DNA of 44,798 nt from positions 1 to 44,798 of the forward strand of contig CAZEUR010000005.1 of the NCBI GenBank assembly GCA_964515175.1, in the 5' to 3' direction. Positions 17,024 through 26,250 of this stretch are shown here, in pieces. The translations under genes and the position numbers were made by a program. How positions within the stretch are numbered: the first letter of the stretch is position 1; every line of letters begins with the position of its first letter. The notes below the pieces were generated by a model. The model had not been told where the DNA came from. It did no database searches and worked only from the letters and a program-made list of their open reading frames with translations. This DNA is from CAIWGV01 sp964515175. Lineage in GTDB: Bacteria; Pseudomonadota; Alphaproteobacteria; UBA7879; UBA5542.

Positions 17024-18270
17024 GTGAGTCGGACCTCTGTACCGTCTAAAGGATGAACCGATGTTTTGTATCCCGGTATCTCTAAGCGCTTCAAAGATTT
17101 GAGGGTGGCTTTTGGACCATTCGGGATGAGGATGATTTCTGCCTGGTTAGGGTTCCATTTTATTTTCTTGAGAATCCATTCAGGCCTGAGGAGAGGGCCC
17201 ACGGCATTTAAAAAAGAAAAGGGATGGGGTTCTCTTTTAAGAGATCTCACAGCGTCTATTAACTGAATTGTTCGGGATTGTTCAAGAGTAGAAAAGGGCA
17301 ATTCTTTTTCTGCAGCAAGATCTTGAGCAAGTGTCTGAAAGTGGGTTTTGATTCTTTTGGTTTTGTTACAAAGAGACGCGGTATGGGCCAGAATACTAAG
17401 GCCTAAAATCAAAAAAAGACTGCCTGTGAGTGTTAATGCTTTTCCTATCTTTTGGAAGATTCTTTTTCTACTGAAAAGGGATGGGGAAAAGGTCAGGAAA
17501 CTTTTTCCTAGTGTGGCATAGGCACATAAAAGGAGAGGCAAGGAGGCAAGAGACTCTGTATATTTAAGCCCGACTTTTTTGGCGAGTTCTTTCATGGAGG
17601 ATGGAGTGTTCAGATCCAGGGTATGGATACCAGAAGGGGAAATACCTGTTTGACGGCATAAGTAATGGATGGTTTTTTCAGTTTCTTCCTTCATCTTAGT
17701 TTTTCCTTTTTGAGGAATGGAGATAAACCGTGTTAGGAAGAGATTTTTATGAATCATGGCCACTTGTCGGGATCCAAATTTTTTGTCTAAAGTTTGGATT
17801 AGAATACAAGGTTCCTTGAAACAGAGAGTTTTGACAAAGCGGACAATCTCTAAGGGGGCTGTTGTTATTTTTTTGAGAGGATTTGGAAGTCTAGAAAGCC
17901 CTGAAAACCAAGGATTCAGAGGTTCTTCTGCAATGCTTACAAAAATCTGCTCGTGAGAAGACTGTTGAAAAGAACCCATTAAGCTGGTTTCTTTTCGGTC
18001 GCGATTTTTCTGGTGTTTTATGAAAGACATCTTGTCCAACCAGGATAGGGTTGCAAGATTTTCAAGAACGTACGTTTGATTGACTGTGTCTAGGAGTATT
18101 ACGAGAGGAACAAGGGGTTCTTGTTCCAGAGTTTTTTTGAAAGGAGAATTTAGAAATTTTTCTGGCGTATCAAAAAAAACTTCTTTCACGATCTCTTGGT
18201 CCCTTAAATATCCAAAAAAGGCGCCCTCATCTGTGAGGTAAACCAAAAAATAAGATGAAGAGATTTTCAT
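17011..18270 (-). CDS. GspL/PilM-PilN-like assembly platform protein
   Basis: The 419-residue product has a cytoplasmic N-terminal region (about 1-260) with strand patterns of the actin-like fold of PilM/GspL (KISSSYFLVYLTDEGAFFGY and ILIQTLDKKFGSRQVAMI). One membrane helix follows (about 282-302), then a short periplasmic coiled and ferredoxin-like part, as in PilN and GspL. This single-gene fusion plan is the GspL one. It overlaps the gspF-like gene by one base and the GspM-like gene by 13. Primary sequence is divergent; confidence comes mainly from operon position. Confidence 0.55.
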   Translation of the reverse strand: MKISSSYFLVYLTDEGAFFGYLRDQEIVKEVFFDTPEKFLNSPFKKTLEQEPLVPLVILLDTVNQTYVLENLATLSWLDKMSFIKHQKNRDRKETSLMGSFQQSSHEQIFVSIAEEPLNPWFSGLSRLPNPLKKITTAPLEIVRFVKTLCFKEPCILIQTLDKKFGSRQVAMIHKNLFLTRFISIPQKGKTKMKEETEKTIHYLCRQTGISPSGIHTLDLNTPSSMKELAKKVGLKYTESLASLPLLLCAYATLGKSFLTFSPSLFSRKRIFQKIGKALTLTGSLFLILGLSILAHTASLCNKTKRIKTHFQTLAQDLAAEKELPFSTLEQSRTIQLIDAVRSLKREPHPFSFLNAVGPLLRPEWILKKIKWNPNQAEIILIPNGPKATLKSLKRLEIPGYKTSVHPLDGTEVRLTCSF

Positions 18271-19445
18271 TATGAAACGAGTGCCAAAGATTCATAGAGT
18301 GGATAAAAAATCCCCAAAACCATCCAAATTAGAAAAGCGCCGATAAGGAGGAGACAGAGAGGATGTAAGAATTCTGAAAGACGGGTGAGATGATCATCTG
18401 TTTTTTGTGAATAATAAAGGTGAATACTCCTGAAGCTTTCAAGGAGAGTATCAGAGCTCTCGCCCGTTCGCACCACATGAAGAAAAAAGATCGGAAAAAA
18501 CGAAGTTGTCTGAAGAGCTTGGCTCAAGCAAGATCCTTGTTGCACTTGAGAGATAACTTTTGTCAGAAGAGATTTGAAGAACTCATTTTTCATCTGATGG
18601 GTTGATAGTTGTAGGGCCTCCATCAGAGGAATCCCAGTTTCCATCATTAAAGAAATTTGTTCAGATAACTGAGCCATGTAGAAATTTTTGAAGAGAGTTC
18701 CAAAAAGGGGAACCCTATACAGCATCTCTTGAAAGCGCAAACGAAAATGACTATAGACAAACAAAAAACAAAGACAAGAAACGAACAGAATCCAAAAACC
18801 ATAAGCCTTAAAGAAGGCGATGCTTTTCAGAAAAATCATCGTGCACAGAGGAAGCTCTGCATGAAGCTCATGGAGAAAGTTTTGGAGCTGAGGCGCGACG
18901 GTTCCCATTAAAAAGAGAAAGGCGAAAAAAGTAAGGCACAGTAGAAAAATAGGATATCGAACGGCGGCTGCAAACTGGGTTGTCACTTTATGCTTCCAAA
19001 TAAGGTGGAGGCGAATTTTTTCGAACACAGAAGCAAGATCCCCATTTTTTTCTGCGATTTGAATGAGCGAAGAGGTGAGTTTATTAAAGAAAGCAGGATA
19101 CGGTGAAATACACTCAGACAGTAAAAATCCCTGCTGTATCTGGAGAGAGATTTTTTTTAAAATATCTTTAAAATTTGAGGTTCCGGGATAAGCCTCTAAA
19201 GCTTCCACCAAACTAATGCCAGCTCTCACCATATGACTCATATGGTGGAAAAATTCTAAAAGTTCTTCGTGCCGTGGTTTAGACCACCCCTCTAAAAAGG
19301 TTTGTAGAAACTTTGGATGACAACGAACAAGACGAATGCCTTGTTCCTCTAAAATTGAATTCAATACATGGGCGTTGGGAGCGGAGAGTTGACCCCTAAC
19401 CAGGGCACCGGCTGTGGTTAGGCCTTTGTAAATATACAAGGTCAT
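18270..19445 (-). CDS. Type II secretion/type IV pilus inner-membrane protein GspF/PilC
   Basis: The 391-residue product is a standard T2SSF-family platform protein with two related domains (about 60-180 and 265-380). Three membrane segments are at about 163-185, 212-232 and 362-384. Recognisable motifs include HHMSHMVRAGISLVEALEA and EQISLMMETGIPLMEAL, the paired signature helices of each half. GspF contacts the GspE ATPase and transmits motion to the pseudopilus. It overlaps gspE by four bases (ATGA) and the next gene by one base, so the operon is tightly coupled. Confidence 0.92.
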   Translation of the reverse strand: MTLYIYKGLTTAGALVRGQLSAPNAHVLNSILEEQGIRLVRCHPKFLQTFLEGWSKPRHEELLEFFHHMSHMVRAGISLVEALEAYPGTSNFKDILKKISLQIQQGFLLSECISPYPAFFNKLTSSLIQIAEKNGDLASVFEKIRLHLIWKHKVTTQFAAAVRYPIFLLCLTFFAFLFLMGTVAPQLQNFLHELHAELPLCTMIFLKSIAFFKAYGFWILFVSCLCFLFVYSHFRLRFQEMLYRVPLFGTLFKNFYMAQLSEQISLMMETGIPLMEALQLSTHQMKNEFFKSLLTKVISQVQQGSCLSQALQTTSFFPIFFLHVVRTGESSDTLLESFRSIHLYYSQKTDDHLTRLSEFLHPLCLLLIGAFLIWMVLGIFYPLYESLALVS

Positions 19446-21091
19446 GGAGACACCTCAAAGCTTATGGCTTTTAAAACTTCTTCTACGGTTGCGTCTCCCT
19501 CTTCCAGGATTTTTTGGGCCGCCTCTTTGAGGGAGAAAAAGCCAGTTTTTCGAGCTTCTTCTTCAAGGCTTTTGTGGCATGCTTTTTGACGTACTAAATG
19601 GTTGAAATTATCTGCACATTCCACAAGCTCTACTAAAGGGAGGCGACCTTTATATCCAGATCCTTCGCATTCAGAACATCCAACGGCTTTGAAAAAAGGG
19701 CCAGTATGGTTGGGAGCTTTGCAATGGGGGCAGAGTTTGCGCACAAGCCTTTGAGACAGGAGACAAATAAGATTTCCCCCCAGAAGAGTGGGCGAAACTC
19801 CTAAATCTTCAAGTCTTTGCAGCGCCCCCAAGGCTGTATTCGTGTGTAGGGTTGTATAGACTTGGTGACCGGTCATGGCCGCCTGTAATGCCATCTGAGC
19901 GGTCTCTTTGTCTCGGATTTCTCCGATAAAAATAATATCGGGATCCTGTCGCAAAATAGAGCGCACACCTTCCGCAAAAGTTAGGCCAGCGTCCTGTCGA
20001 ATTTCTGTCTGACGAATAAAGGGCAACTCATATTCAACGGGTTGTTCCAGTGTCATGATATTAACGGCAGGAGAACTGATATGGCTGAGCAAAGAGTAGA
20101 GGGTTGTGGTTTTGCCAGATCCCGTGGGGCCTGTCACAATCACCAAGCCTTCAGGTTTTTGCAGACACTTTTTTATATGATCTATTGTTTGCAAGGGGAA
20201 CCCTAAAGAATCCAAGGGTTTTAAGGAGTAAGCTTTATCCAAAATACGAATGACTATATTTTCGCCATGAATGGTGGGATGGCTTGAGACACGAAAATCC
20301 ACCTCTCGTCCTCCGAGAGGGAGAGAGAATCTGCCATCCTGAGGATTCCGGGTTTCCGCAATATTCATATTGGAAAGAATTTTGATGCGCACGCACAGAG
20401 AGGCCCAAAGATCTTCATGGAAGGTGACCTCTGGCCTCAGGACGCCATCAATCCGGTAGCGTACCCGCACAAAAGAAGGTTCCGGCTCAAAATGAATGTC
20501 GGAGGCATGTCGTTGGACAGCTTCAAAAATGAACGCATCGAAAAGTTTAACGGCGGGATTTTCAGATGTTTCAGGGGCTCTTGTTTTTGCCTCCTGTAAG
20601 ATATTTTGAACAAGGAGAGAAGAATCATAGAAACGCTGAATTGCTTCCCGAAAGCAGGACTCTGTTATAAGGAAAGGCTTAATTTTTAGATTTTTTGGAA
20701 GGAGGCGTTGCAGTGTGTCGAGGACCAAAATATCGGTGGGGTCCACCATGGCCATGTGGAGGGTGTCTTTTTTTAAATCTAGGGGAATGCTTTTGTATCT
20801 TAAAGCCACATCTTTGGGGATTAAGTCAAGACAAGAGGTATTTAGAACCATTTGATGTAGGTTGATTTGAGAAATCCCACTGATCTCAGAGAGAAGGTTT
20901 GATAATGTCTCTTCTGTCACAAATCCTAAGTTTAGGAGTGTTGTCTCTAAAGATTTTTTTGTTTTCTGGGTTTCGAATGCGGCAACTTGAAGTTGATCTG
21001 CAGAGATAATTTTCTTTTGAAGAAGCAAGGGTCCAAGAGAAGTAGACTTCCCAGGTAAAAGGCTTTCCAGATGTTTTTTTGTGGATGCCAA
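19442..21091 (-). CDS. Type II secretion/type IV pilus assembly ATPase GspE/PilB
   Basis: The 549-residue product is the hexameric ATPase that powers pseudopilus or pilus assembly. It has the N-terminal GspE/MshEN domain (about 20-150). Walker A is GPTGSGKTT (321-329), the Asp box is at about 344-352, Walker B is DIIFIGEIRD (385-394) and the His box is TGHQVYTTLHT (407-417). The tetracysteine zinc site is Cys454, 457, 472 and 475. All catalytic elements are intact. It starts at TTG with AGGAG six bases upstream; an upstream in-frame TGA excludes a longer form. It heads a four-gene operon; no secretin or pseudopilin genes are in the window. Confidence 0.93.
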   Translation of the reverse strand: MASTKKHLESLLPGKSTSLGPLLLQKKIISADQLQVAAFETQKTKKSLETTLLNLGFVTEETLSNLLSEISGISQINLHQMVLNTSCLDLIPKDVALRYKSIPLDLKKDTLHMAMVDPTDILVLDTLQRLLPKNLKIKPFLITESCFREAIQRFYDSSLLVQNILQEAKTRAPETSENPAVKLFDAFIFEAVQRHASDIHFEPEPSFVRVRYRIDGVLRPEVTFHEDLWASLCVRIKILSNMNIAETRNPQDGRFSLPLGGREVDFRVSSHPTIHGENIVIRILDKAYSLKPLDSLGFPLQTIDHIKKCLQKPEGLVIVTGPTGSGKTTTLYSLLSHISSPAVNIMTLEQPVEYELPFIRQTEIRQDAGLTFAEGVRSILRQDPDIIFIGEIRDKETAQMALQAAMTGHQVYTTLHTNTALGALQRLEDLGVSPTLLGGNLICLLSQRLVRKLCPHCKAPNHTGPFFKAVGCSECEGSGYKGRLPLVELVECADNFNHLVRQKACHKSLEEEARKTGFFSLKEAAQKILEEGDATVEEVLKAISFEVSP

Positions 21092-21224
21092 GGTTGCTCC
21101 TATTTTTGGGCATCATAAGGTATTTTTTTTCCTGTGAGAAGATCCTAACCCGATTCTTTTGGGCTATGGAGGGCGCTCTTTAGTCTTTTTAAATAAAACA
21201 AATGAAGAAATAAATACATTATAG

Positions 21225-21230
21225 TATAAT
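21225..21230 (+). promoter_or_regulatory. TATAAT -10 box upstream of the TpsB-like gene
   Basis: A consensus TATAAT overlaps the upstream ATG at 21229. If this is the -10 element, that ATG is not in the mRNA, which favours the TTG start at 21262 preceded by GGAGG. No strong -35 element is visible. Confidence 0.35.
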
Positions 21231-21261
21231 GATCATAATTATAAAAAATACTGGAGGCATA

Positions 21262-22938
21262 TTGAAATTAAGTAGAATTTTTACTCTAGGGGCATTTGTG
21301 CTTTCAACGCTTAGCTTTTCAGCTAAAGCAGTTGTGGTGCCCGAATCCGCGTTGCCGTCTCAAGCGGAAAGAATGTTGGATGAAATTACATTCACCCCGG
21401 AGTCAGAATTTAGGCCGTCTCCGTCTCAAGATGAAATGCCAACCTTCACAGGAGAAAAAGGACCGGGAACGAAGTTCCACCTTAATGACATTAAGATGGA
21501 TGGTCGATATATCAAAGATCCAAACCTTAGAAAATATTTACAAGAACACATTGGCAAAGGGGTCAGTTGGGCTTATTTAAAGGATTTAGAAAGGGGATTG
21601 ACGCGCTATTTCAGATCCCACGGACTTTTTTTGGCGCAAGTGACTTTGCCGGCCCAAGAAATTATAGACGGAACAGTTAACTATCATTTGGCTCCTGGAT
21701 ATGTGGATCAGATTGTTTATGAGGGAGAAGTTCCTTCAAACGACAGTTTAGTGATAGCCTATTTGGACAAAATCAAGAGAACAAAACCTTTAACGCGAGA
21801 GGTATTGGAGCGCTATCTGCTTCTGTTGAATGATTTGCCGGGGATGACCGCTAAAATAAACTTTAGCCCTTCTTTGAAGCACTCGGAAGCCTCCGTTATG
21901 ACTGTCCATTTGGAACGTAAAAAAATAGATGCGGCTCTGACTATAAATAACGATGGAACAAAGTATGTGGGTCCATGGCAAGGAGATACCCATGTTTCTG
22001 TAAATAACATTTTTCATCTGGAAGATAAATTAACGGCAGGATTTGGATTATCCCCAGCTCACGAGGGCATGAAGATTTTTCGGGGCAGCTATGAAAAATT
22101 CTTAGGGGAAGATGGTTTGAAGTTGACGGTATCGGGCAATCATATCCAAACAAAACCTGGTAGCTATCTTAGTCCTTTAAATATGGAAGGGGTCTCTGAT
22201 CAAGGAGTTGTCGGTATAAAATACCCACTCATGCGGAGTCGGTATCAAAACTTCTGGATAGACGCTCATGTAGGCTTTAACAATTCCACAAATGATGTGC
22301 GCTTTATTTCCGTGAAAACAACAGATCGTTTGAGAACGGCGGGAATAACACTTACTTCAGATTTTTCAGATATTTTTTCCGGAAAAAATCTTTTTGAGTT
22401 TACCCTGACAAAGGGATTCCACGGCTTTGGCGCAACGCCTGATAAATATGCAAATTCCTCAAGATCCGTTGGGTGTACAGATTTTCTAAAAGCAACTCTA
22501 AAGGCTTTGAGGGTGCAGGCTTTGGGGCGTGCCCAAGCAGTCTTTTTGGTGGAGGGGCAAATTGCATCACAAAGTTTGTTGAATGCTGAACGGTTCAGTA
22601 TGGGGGGAGGCCCTTATAATAGGGCTTATCCCAGTAGTTCTTATATTGGGGATAAGGGGATCTTTGCAAGAATCGAGCTTAATTATGTCTTTGGAGCCAT
22701 GGGAGTTGTGGATCATATTATTCCTTATATGTATTTTACAGAAGGATGGGCGGCGAATCTCAAGACAATGGTGAATGAAATACCGCACGAAACTCTTCGA
22801 AGTGTTGGGTTTGGCGTGCGCACAAGTCTCTGGTCACATCTGGATGGATACGTTGAATACGGTATTGCTCTTAAAAAGAAAATCCACTCAGGATCTGTTC
22901 CTAGTAAAGTGTCTATGGGCCTCACCGTCAAGTATTAG
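21262..22938 (+). CDS. Two-partner secretion outer-membrane transporter (TpsB, ShlB/FhaC family)
   Basis: TpsB proteins are 16-strand outer-membrane barrels that export a large TpsA exoprotein. From the TTG at 21262 (GGAGG four bases before) the product has 558 residues and a clean signal peptide (MKLSRIFTLGAFVLSTLSF). An in-frame ATG at 21229 lacks a ribosome-binding site and overlaps a -10 box. A POTRA_2 domain follows (LERGLTRYFRSHGLFLAQV, about 110-128), then a second POTRA and a ShlB barrel. The barrel ends with the VSMGLTVKY beta-signal. FSMGGGPYNRAYPSS matches the conserved loop near the VRGY/F motif. No TpsA gene is visible in the window. Confidence 0.88.
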   Translation: MKLSRIFTLGAFVLSTLSFSAKAVVVPESALPSQAERMLDEITFTPESEFRPSPSQDEMPTFTGEKGPGTKFHLNDIKMDGRYIKDPNLRKYLQEHIGKGVSWAYLKDLERGLTRYFRSHGLFLAQVTLPAQEIIDGTVNYHLAPGYVDQIVYEGEVPSNDSLVIAYLDKIKRTKPLTREVLERYLLLLNDLPGMTAKINFSPSLKHSEASVMTVHLERKKIDAALTINNDGTKYVGPWQGDTHVSVNNIFHLEDKLTAGFGLSPAHEGMKIFRGSYEKFLGEDGLKLTVSGNHIQTKPGSYLSPLNMEGVSDQGVVGIKYPLMRSRYQNFWIDAHVGFNNSTNDVRFISVKTTDRLRTAGITLTSDFSDIFSGKNLFEFTLTKGFHGFGATPDKYANSSRSVGCTDFLKATLKALRVQALGRAQAVFLVEGQIASQSLLNAERFSMGGGPYNRAYPSSSYIGDKGIFARIELNYVFGAMGVVDHIIPYMYFTEGWAANLKTMVNEIPHETLRSVGFGVRTSLWSHLDGYVEYGIALKKKIHSGSVPSKVSMGLTVKY

Positions 22939-24773
22939 GCGTAAGGGAAAGCAGAAATAGGCACCCAGGCAGGTCCGTAGGGTGTTTCAATTAATATCAT
23001 TGCAGGCCTCAAAACTGGTTGTGGTAAAAAATCAGGAAGAACTGTGAGGTCCTTTAGGGGGTTAAAGGCAGGAGCCTCTGGTCTTAAGGCTGATTTTGGG
23101 GAGATCAACGAAAGATCTTCTTTAATTGGAGGCGGGGATTTTCTTTTTGGAGTAGGAGGTGTATTACCGTGAGCTTCCTCCAAACAGGGCTCAGGGGGCA
23201 AGAGAGTTTCAACTTCTGCGTGGGCTATATCTGTCTTTTGTTGAAGAGCGTTTTTGCCCATTACGCCTTTCTGCTTTTTTTTAGACGTTGCTTTTGGGTC
23301 TGCTATCTTAGTTTTATGGCTTGAGATGATTCTTTCATATTCTTTATGTTTTCTTTCTTGCTCTTCTGTTAAGAGAAGATAATCTTTGGCTAGGGCTATT
23401 CTTGTCTCTCTTTCTTTTTCGAGAGAAGAGCGCGTGTCCTTCAAACTTAATTCAAGAGATCGGATCCTTGTCATAAGCTGTGAATTTAATGATTTAAAAA
23501 TTTCCTGAGTTTCTTTTATCTTCTCCTTATGGAGTTCTTCTAATTGCTGAATTTTAGATCTTAAAGACCGAAGAGCCTCTTCTGTTTCTGAATCTTGTAG
23601 GGTTCCGTAAGTACTGAGGGAAATGGCACCGCCTTCTCTGAAAAAAGGACTAAGTGTTGGCCATAAATTATTTAAAAACTCTCCAACAGAAATCCCAGAG
23701 GTATTAATCTCCACAAGAGAACAGCTAACCTGCTCTGCTCCTTTGGTTTGAAATTTTGCAACGGCCTCTGCATCTTCTTTTAAACTCTTCTGTATGGCCG
23801 TCAGGATATAGTCGGGATTCTGAATAGATTTTCTTTTTTCTTTTATGAGTGGGTCAACAAGATTTGAAATTTTTATTCCCTCGACGGACCAAGTTTTAAG
23901 GTCAGATTCTTCCAAGAGGCGGGGAGTTTTCTGTCCTGGCAATTTTTTGTTGTCAATAATCACTTGGAGCTCCCTTGCAAGAGGGGCGCAAACTTCCTGA
24001 AAACTATTTAAGGAATTTAAAAAGTTTTTGCAGATTTTTGTGGTTCTTCTGAGCCCTAAGCGATGGACTTTAAGGTTAAGGAGGCGGAGTGTCGCAAGAG
24101 ATGCTTGAAAATCAAAGTGTGGTTTTATGGCACAAAGATTTTCTGCGGGGAGAGAATCCCACTGGGTGAGTGAATTTGCGTCAGACTTAATAAAAGATTG
24201 AATTTTAGTGGCAACTCCACCTACGCAAGTGGCAAAGTCTTGAACAAAAAGAACAATGACATTTCTTTTATAAATTTGCCATTCCGCAAAGACAAGAGGC
24301 TTCAAATAAGTGCTTGGGAAGCTTTCTGCTCCCAATTCTCCGTAGAGTAGTTCCAAAAAGCAGGAGGATTTGAAATAGTCTCTTGGATTAAAATAGGGAG
24401 TTTCGTTTTCTCTTAAAGCTCTTAAGACGCTTCCATAAACAGAGCGAAATAAGGGTATCTGTTCTGTTGTTAAAATTTTGTGCTCCTGCATGTAATGATC
24501 CCATATCTCTACAGTAAAGTGCATGCCTTCGTTCATGGCCTGGCAAAGATTGTTTAAAACCATTAAATTTGTTGCATTTTCGTTGAAGGGCACAAAAAAT
24601 TGACGAAGATTTTTTGCAATTAATTGTTTTTCTTCTAAACGATCGATTGGATGATCAGAAAGTCTTCTTGTTCGTATGAGGTGCCCTGATTCCGGGAGAG
24701 CTTCTTGAGTTGTGCTCCAAAGGGAAAAAGTCACAGAGAATATTATAGAGGCAAGTGTTATTCTAATCTTCAT
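22935..24773 (-). CDS. Secreted coiled-coil protein of unknown function
   Basis: The 612-residue product has a signal peptide (MKIRITLASIIFSVTFSLW). A helical N-terminal region with several cysteines follows, then a long coiled coil (about 385-470, rich in Glu/Lys/Leu heptads) and a Pro-rich C-terminus (about 510-612, with TPPTPKRKSPPP). I recognise no domain. It converges with the TpsB gene and the two stop codons overlap by four bases, leaving no room for a terminator. In composition it resembles the orphans at 328-2451 and 43335-44789. A secreted effector or surface protein is plausible but unproven. Confidence 0.7.
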   Translation of the reverse strand: MKIRITLASIIFSVTFSLWSTTQEALPESGHLIRTRRLSDHPIDRLEEKQLIAKNLRQFFVPFNENATNLMVLNNLCQAMNEGMHFTVEIWDHYMQEHKILTTEQIPLFRSVYGSVLRALRENETPYFNPRDYFKSSCFLELLYGELGAESFPSTYLKPLVFAEWQIYKRNVIVLFVQDFATCVGGVATKIQSFIKSDANSLTQWDSLPAENLCAIKPHFDFQASLATLRLLNLKVHRLGLRRTTKICKNFLNSLNSFQEVCAPLARELQVIIDNKKLPGQKTPRLLEESDLKTWSVEGIKISNLVDPLIKEKRKSIQNPDYILTAIQKSLKEDAEAVAKFQTKGAEQVSCSLVEINTSGISVGEFLNNLWPTLSPFFREGGAISLSTYGTLQDSETEEALRSLRSKIQQLEELHKEKIKETQEIFKSLNSQLMTRIRSLELSLKDTRSSLEKERETRIALAKDYLLLTEEQERKHKEYERIISSHKTKIADPKATSKKKQKGVMGKNALQQKTDIAHAEVETLLPPEPCLEEAHGNTPPTPKRKSPPPIKEDLSLISPKSALRPEAPAFNPLKDLTVLPDFLPQPVLRPAMILIETPYGPAWVPISAFPYA

Positions 24774-24918
24774 GGCAACCTTTGTTTGTTATAGACATAA
24801 TCTGTAGGAACTAGCAACAATAGGCCAGAAAGTCAAATTTCTTTTTCTTTATTGAAGGAAAGAGAAATCCAAGAAAAAATAGGGCTTTTGTTATGTTGCA
24901 TCCCCCCCACTTTTTTTA

Positions 24919-24931
24919 TATGATAATCATA
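24919..24931. promoter_or_regulatory. Short palindrome TATGATAATCATA, possible operator
   Basis: A perfect 6-base inverted repeat around a central A lies 13 bases before the ATG of the next gene. Its core resembles the centre of Fur-type boxes, but the flanks match poorly (about 11 of 19 positions), so a Fur site is not supported. It could be an operator for another repressor. Confidence 0.25.
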
Positions 24932-24944
24932 CAGGTGGGATTTC

Positions 24945-25685
24945 ATGAATAAATTTTATAAGGGTATGGGGGTTGTTTTCTTTTTATCCCTTTTGGTCTA
25001 CCCCTCTCAAGCTTTTATATTTAAAGGACCGTGTGGTCGCCTTTCTTCTGCTGCTCTGTGTCGTCTTGCGACCGATTCAAGTCCTATGGCAAAGGCGCGG
25101 GTTCTCCCAAAGGATAAACCTTTTTTACGAAAGGTATGCTCCATGGAAGATCAATATTTTAAAGGGGTTCCTGTGGGGAATAAATGCGAGTGTTCCTACG
25201 ATATCGGAAGCACAAAATGGTTTGAACAGCTCAAGACGGGAGGCCATGAGACAGAAAGCCCCCCCTTTACCATCATTAGTACAACGCAGATGGCAGATTT
25301 AGAGTGTCCCATCCTTTCTTTTCACGAAGTTAAAGATCTTGCTTTCGGTCTTCGCACTTCTTTGGAGATCGAAGGGCATGGGTCATGGAGTTTGAAACGA
25401 GGTATATGGAAACATAAGCATTGGCCGTATGTTAAGGGGTTGAGGAGACCGCCGAGCTCTCCAAATTTTGTCAAAGCACATGCGGCATTGCGTCATGACT
25501 TTTGCACCTATTATGTGCCTGTTAGATCTAGCGGTTCTGAGCGATACTTCCCTATTGAAGTAGAATCCACCGCATCGAAACGGTACCGTCCCGTTACCGT
25601 TTTAAATACAACTAAAAGCCTGGGGGTCCCAAACTCAATTCCTCGAGAGAATGACCTTCCCAAAGCAGAATCAGAGGGCCGCTAA
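24945..25685 (+). CDS. Secreted cysteine-containing protein of unknown function
   Basis: The 246-residue product has a signal peptide (about MNKFYKGMGVVFFLSLLVYP) and a ribosome-binding site GGTGGG. The mature part has six or more cysteines (GPCGRL, ALCRL, KVCSM, KCECSY, DLECP and DFCTYY), which would form disulfides outside the cytoplasm. No known domain is recognised. It is followed after about seven bases by a good promoter for ssb, so it is probably a single-gene unit. The composition and signal peptide suggest an exported, lineage-specific protein. Confidence 0.65.
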   Translation: MNKFYKGMGVVFFLSLLVYPSQAFIFKGPCGRLSSAALCRLATDSSPMAKARVLPKDKPFLRKVCSMEDQYFKGVPVGNKCECSYDIGSTKWFEQLKTGGHETESPPFTIISTTQMADLECPILSFHEVKDLAFGLRTSLEIEGHGSWSLKRGIWKHKHWPYVKGLRRPPSSPNFVKAHAALRHDFCTYYVPVRSSGSERYFPIEVESTASKRYRPVTVLNTTKSLGVPNSIPRENDLPKAESEGR

Positions 25686-25691
25686 TCCTAC

Positions 25692-25720
25692 TTGAGATTT
25701 TAAGGGATTTTCTCTATGAT
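25692..25720 (+). promoter_or_regulatory. Sigma-70-type promoter for ssb
   Basis: TTGAGA (25692-25697) and TATGAT (25715-25720) are separated by the optimal 17 bases and sit 33 bases before the ssb ATG. AAGGA precedes the start codon. gyrA, 38 bases downstream of ssb, may be read from the same promoter. Confidence 0.65.
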
Positions 25721-25753
25721 GGGGTCGTAATGTTTTAGATAAGGAATACTTCC

Positions 25754-26212
25754 ATGGCGGGCAGCGTAAATAAAGTTATTTTGGTTGGAAATTTGGGGCG
25801 TGATCCTGAAATTAGGCATGCGACGGATGGTAGTAAGATTGCTACATTTTCTCTTGCAACTTCGGAATCCTGGAAAGATCGTGCAACAGGAGAACGTAAG
25901 GATCGGACAGAGTGGCACCGAGTTGTGGTTTTTAATGAAAAACTCAGTGAAATTGTAGAGAAATATATTAAGAAAGGCACCAAGCTTTACATTGAGGGCC
26001 AACTTCAGACGCGAAAGTGGACTGATAATGCTGGCCAAGAAAGATATTCCACAGAAGTGGTTTTGTCCAAATATCGGGGAGAAATCTCTATTTTGGATTC
26101 ACGAGGCTCTGGATTTGGTGAGGGCGTGCCTGTGACTTCTGGGGTGGCTGAAGCTTCCTTGGAAGCGGTTGGGGCGTCTCTTGGGGACATAGACGACGAA
26201 ATCCCTTTTTAA
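25754..26212 (+). CDS. ssb: Single-stranded DNA-binding protein
   Basis: SSB coats single-stranded DNA in replication, repair and recombination. The 152-residue product has the OB-fold start SVNKVILVGNLGRDPEIR and the conserved WHRVVVFN and YIEGQLQTRKW segments. A short Gly/Ser-rich linker is followed by the acidic tail DIDDEIPF, which docks partner proteins. Length is normal for alphaproteobacteria. It is followed by gyrA on the same strand. Confidence 0.97.
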   Translation: MAGSVNKVILVGNLGRDPEIRHATDGSKIATFSLATSESWKDRATGERKDRTEWHRVVVFNEKLSEIVEKYIKKGTKLYIEGQLQTRKWTDNAGQERYSTEVVLSKYRGEISILDSRGSGFGEGVPVTSGVAEASLEAVGASLGDIDDEIPF

Positions 26213-26250
26213 AGTTTGAAATTTTTAACCCATAAACCATAGAGAGTTGC

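Noticed and set aside
24919..24931. Fur box upstream of the Cys-containing protein
   Set aside because: Only the central palindrome fits; the flanks match about 11 of 19 positions, near chance for AT-rich DNA.
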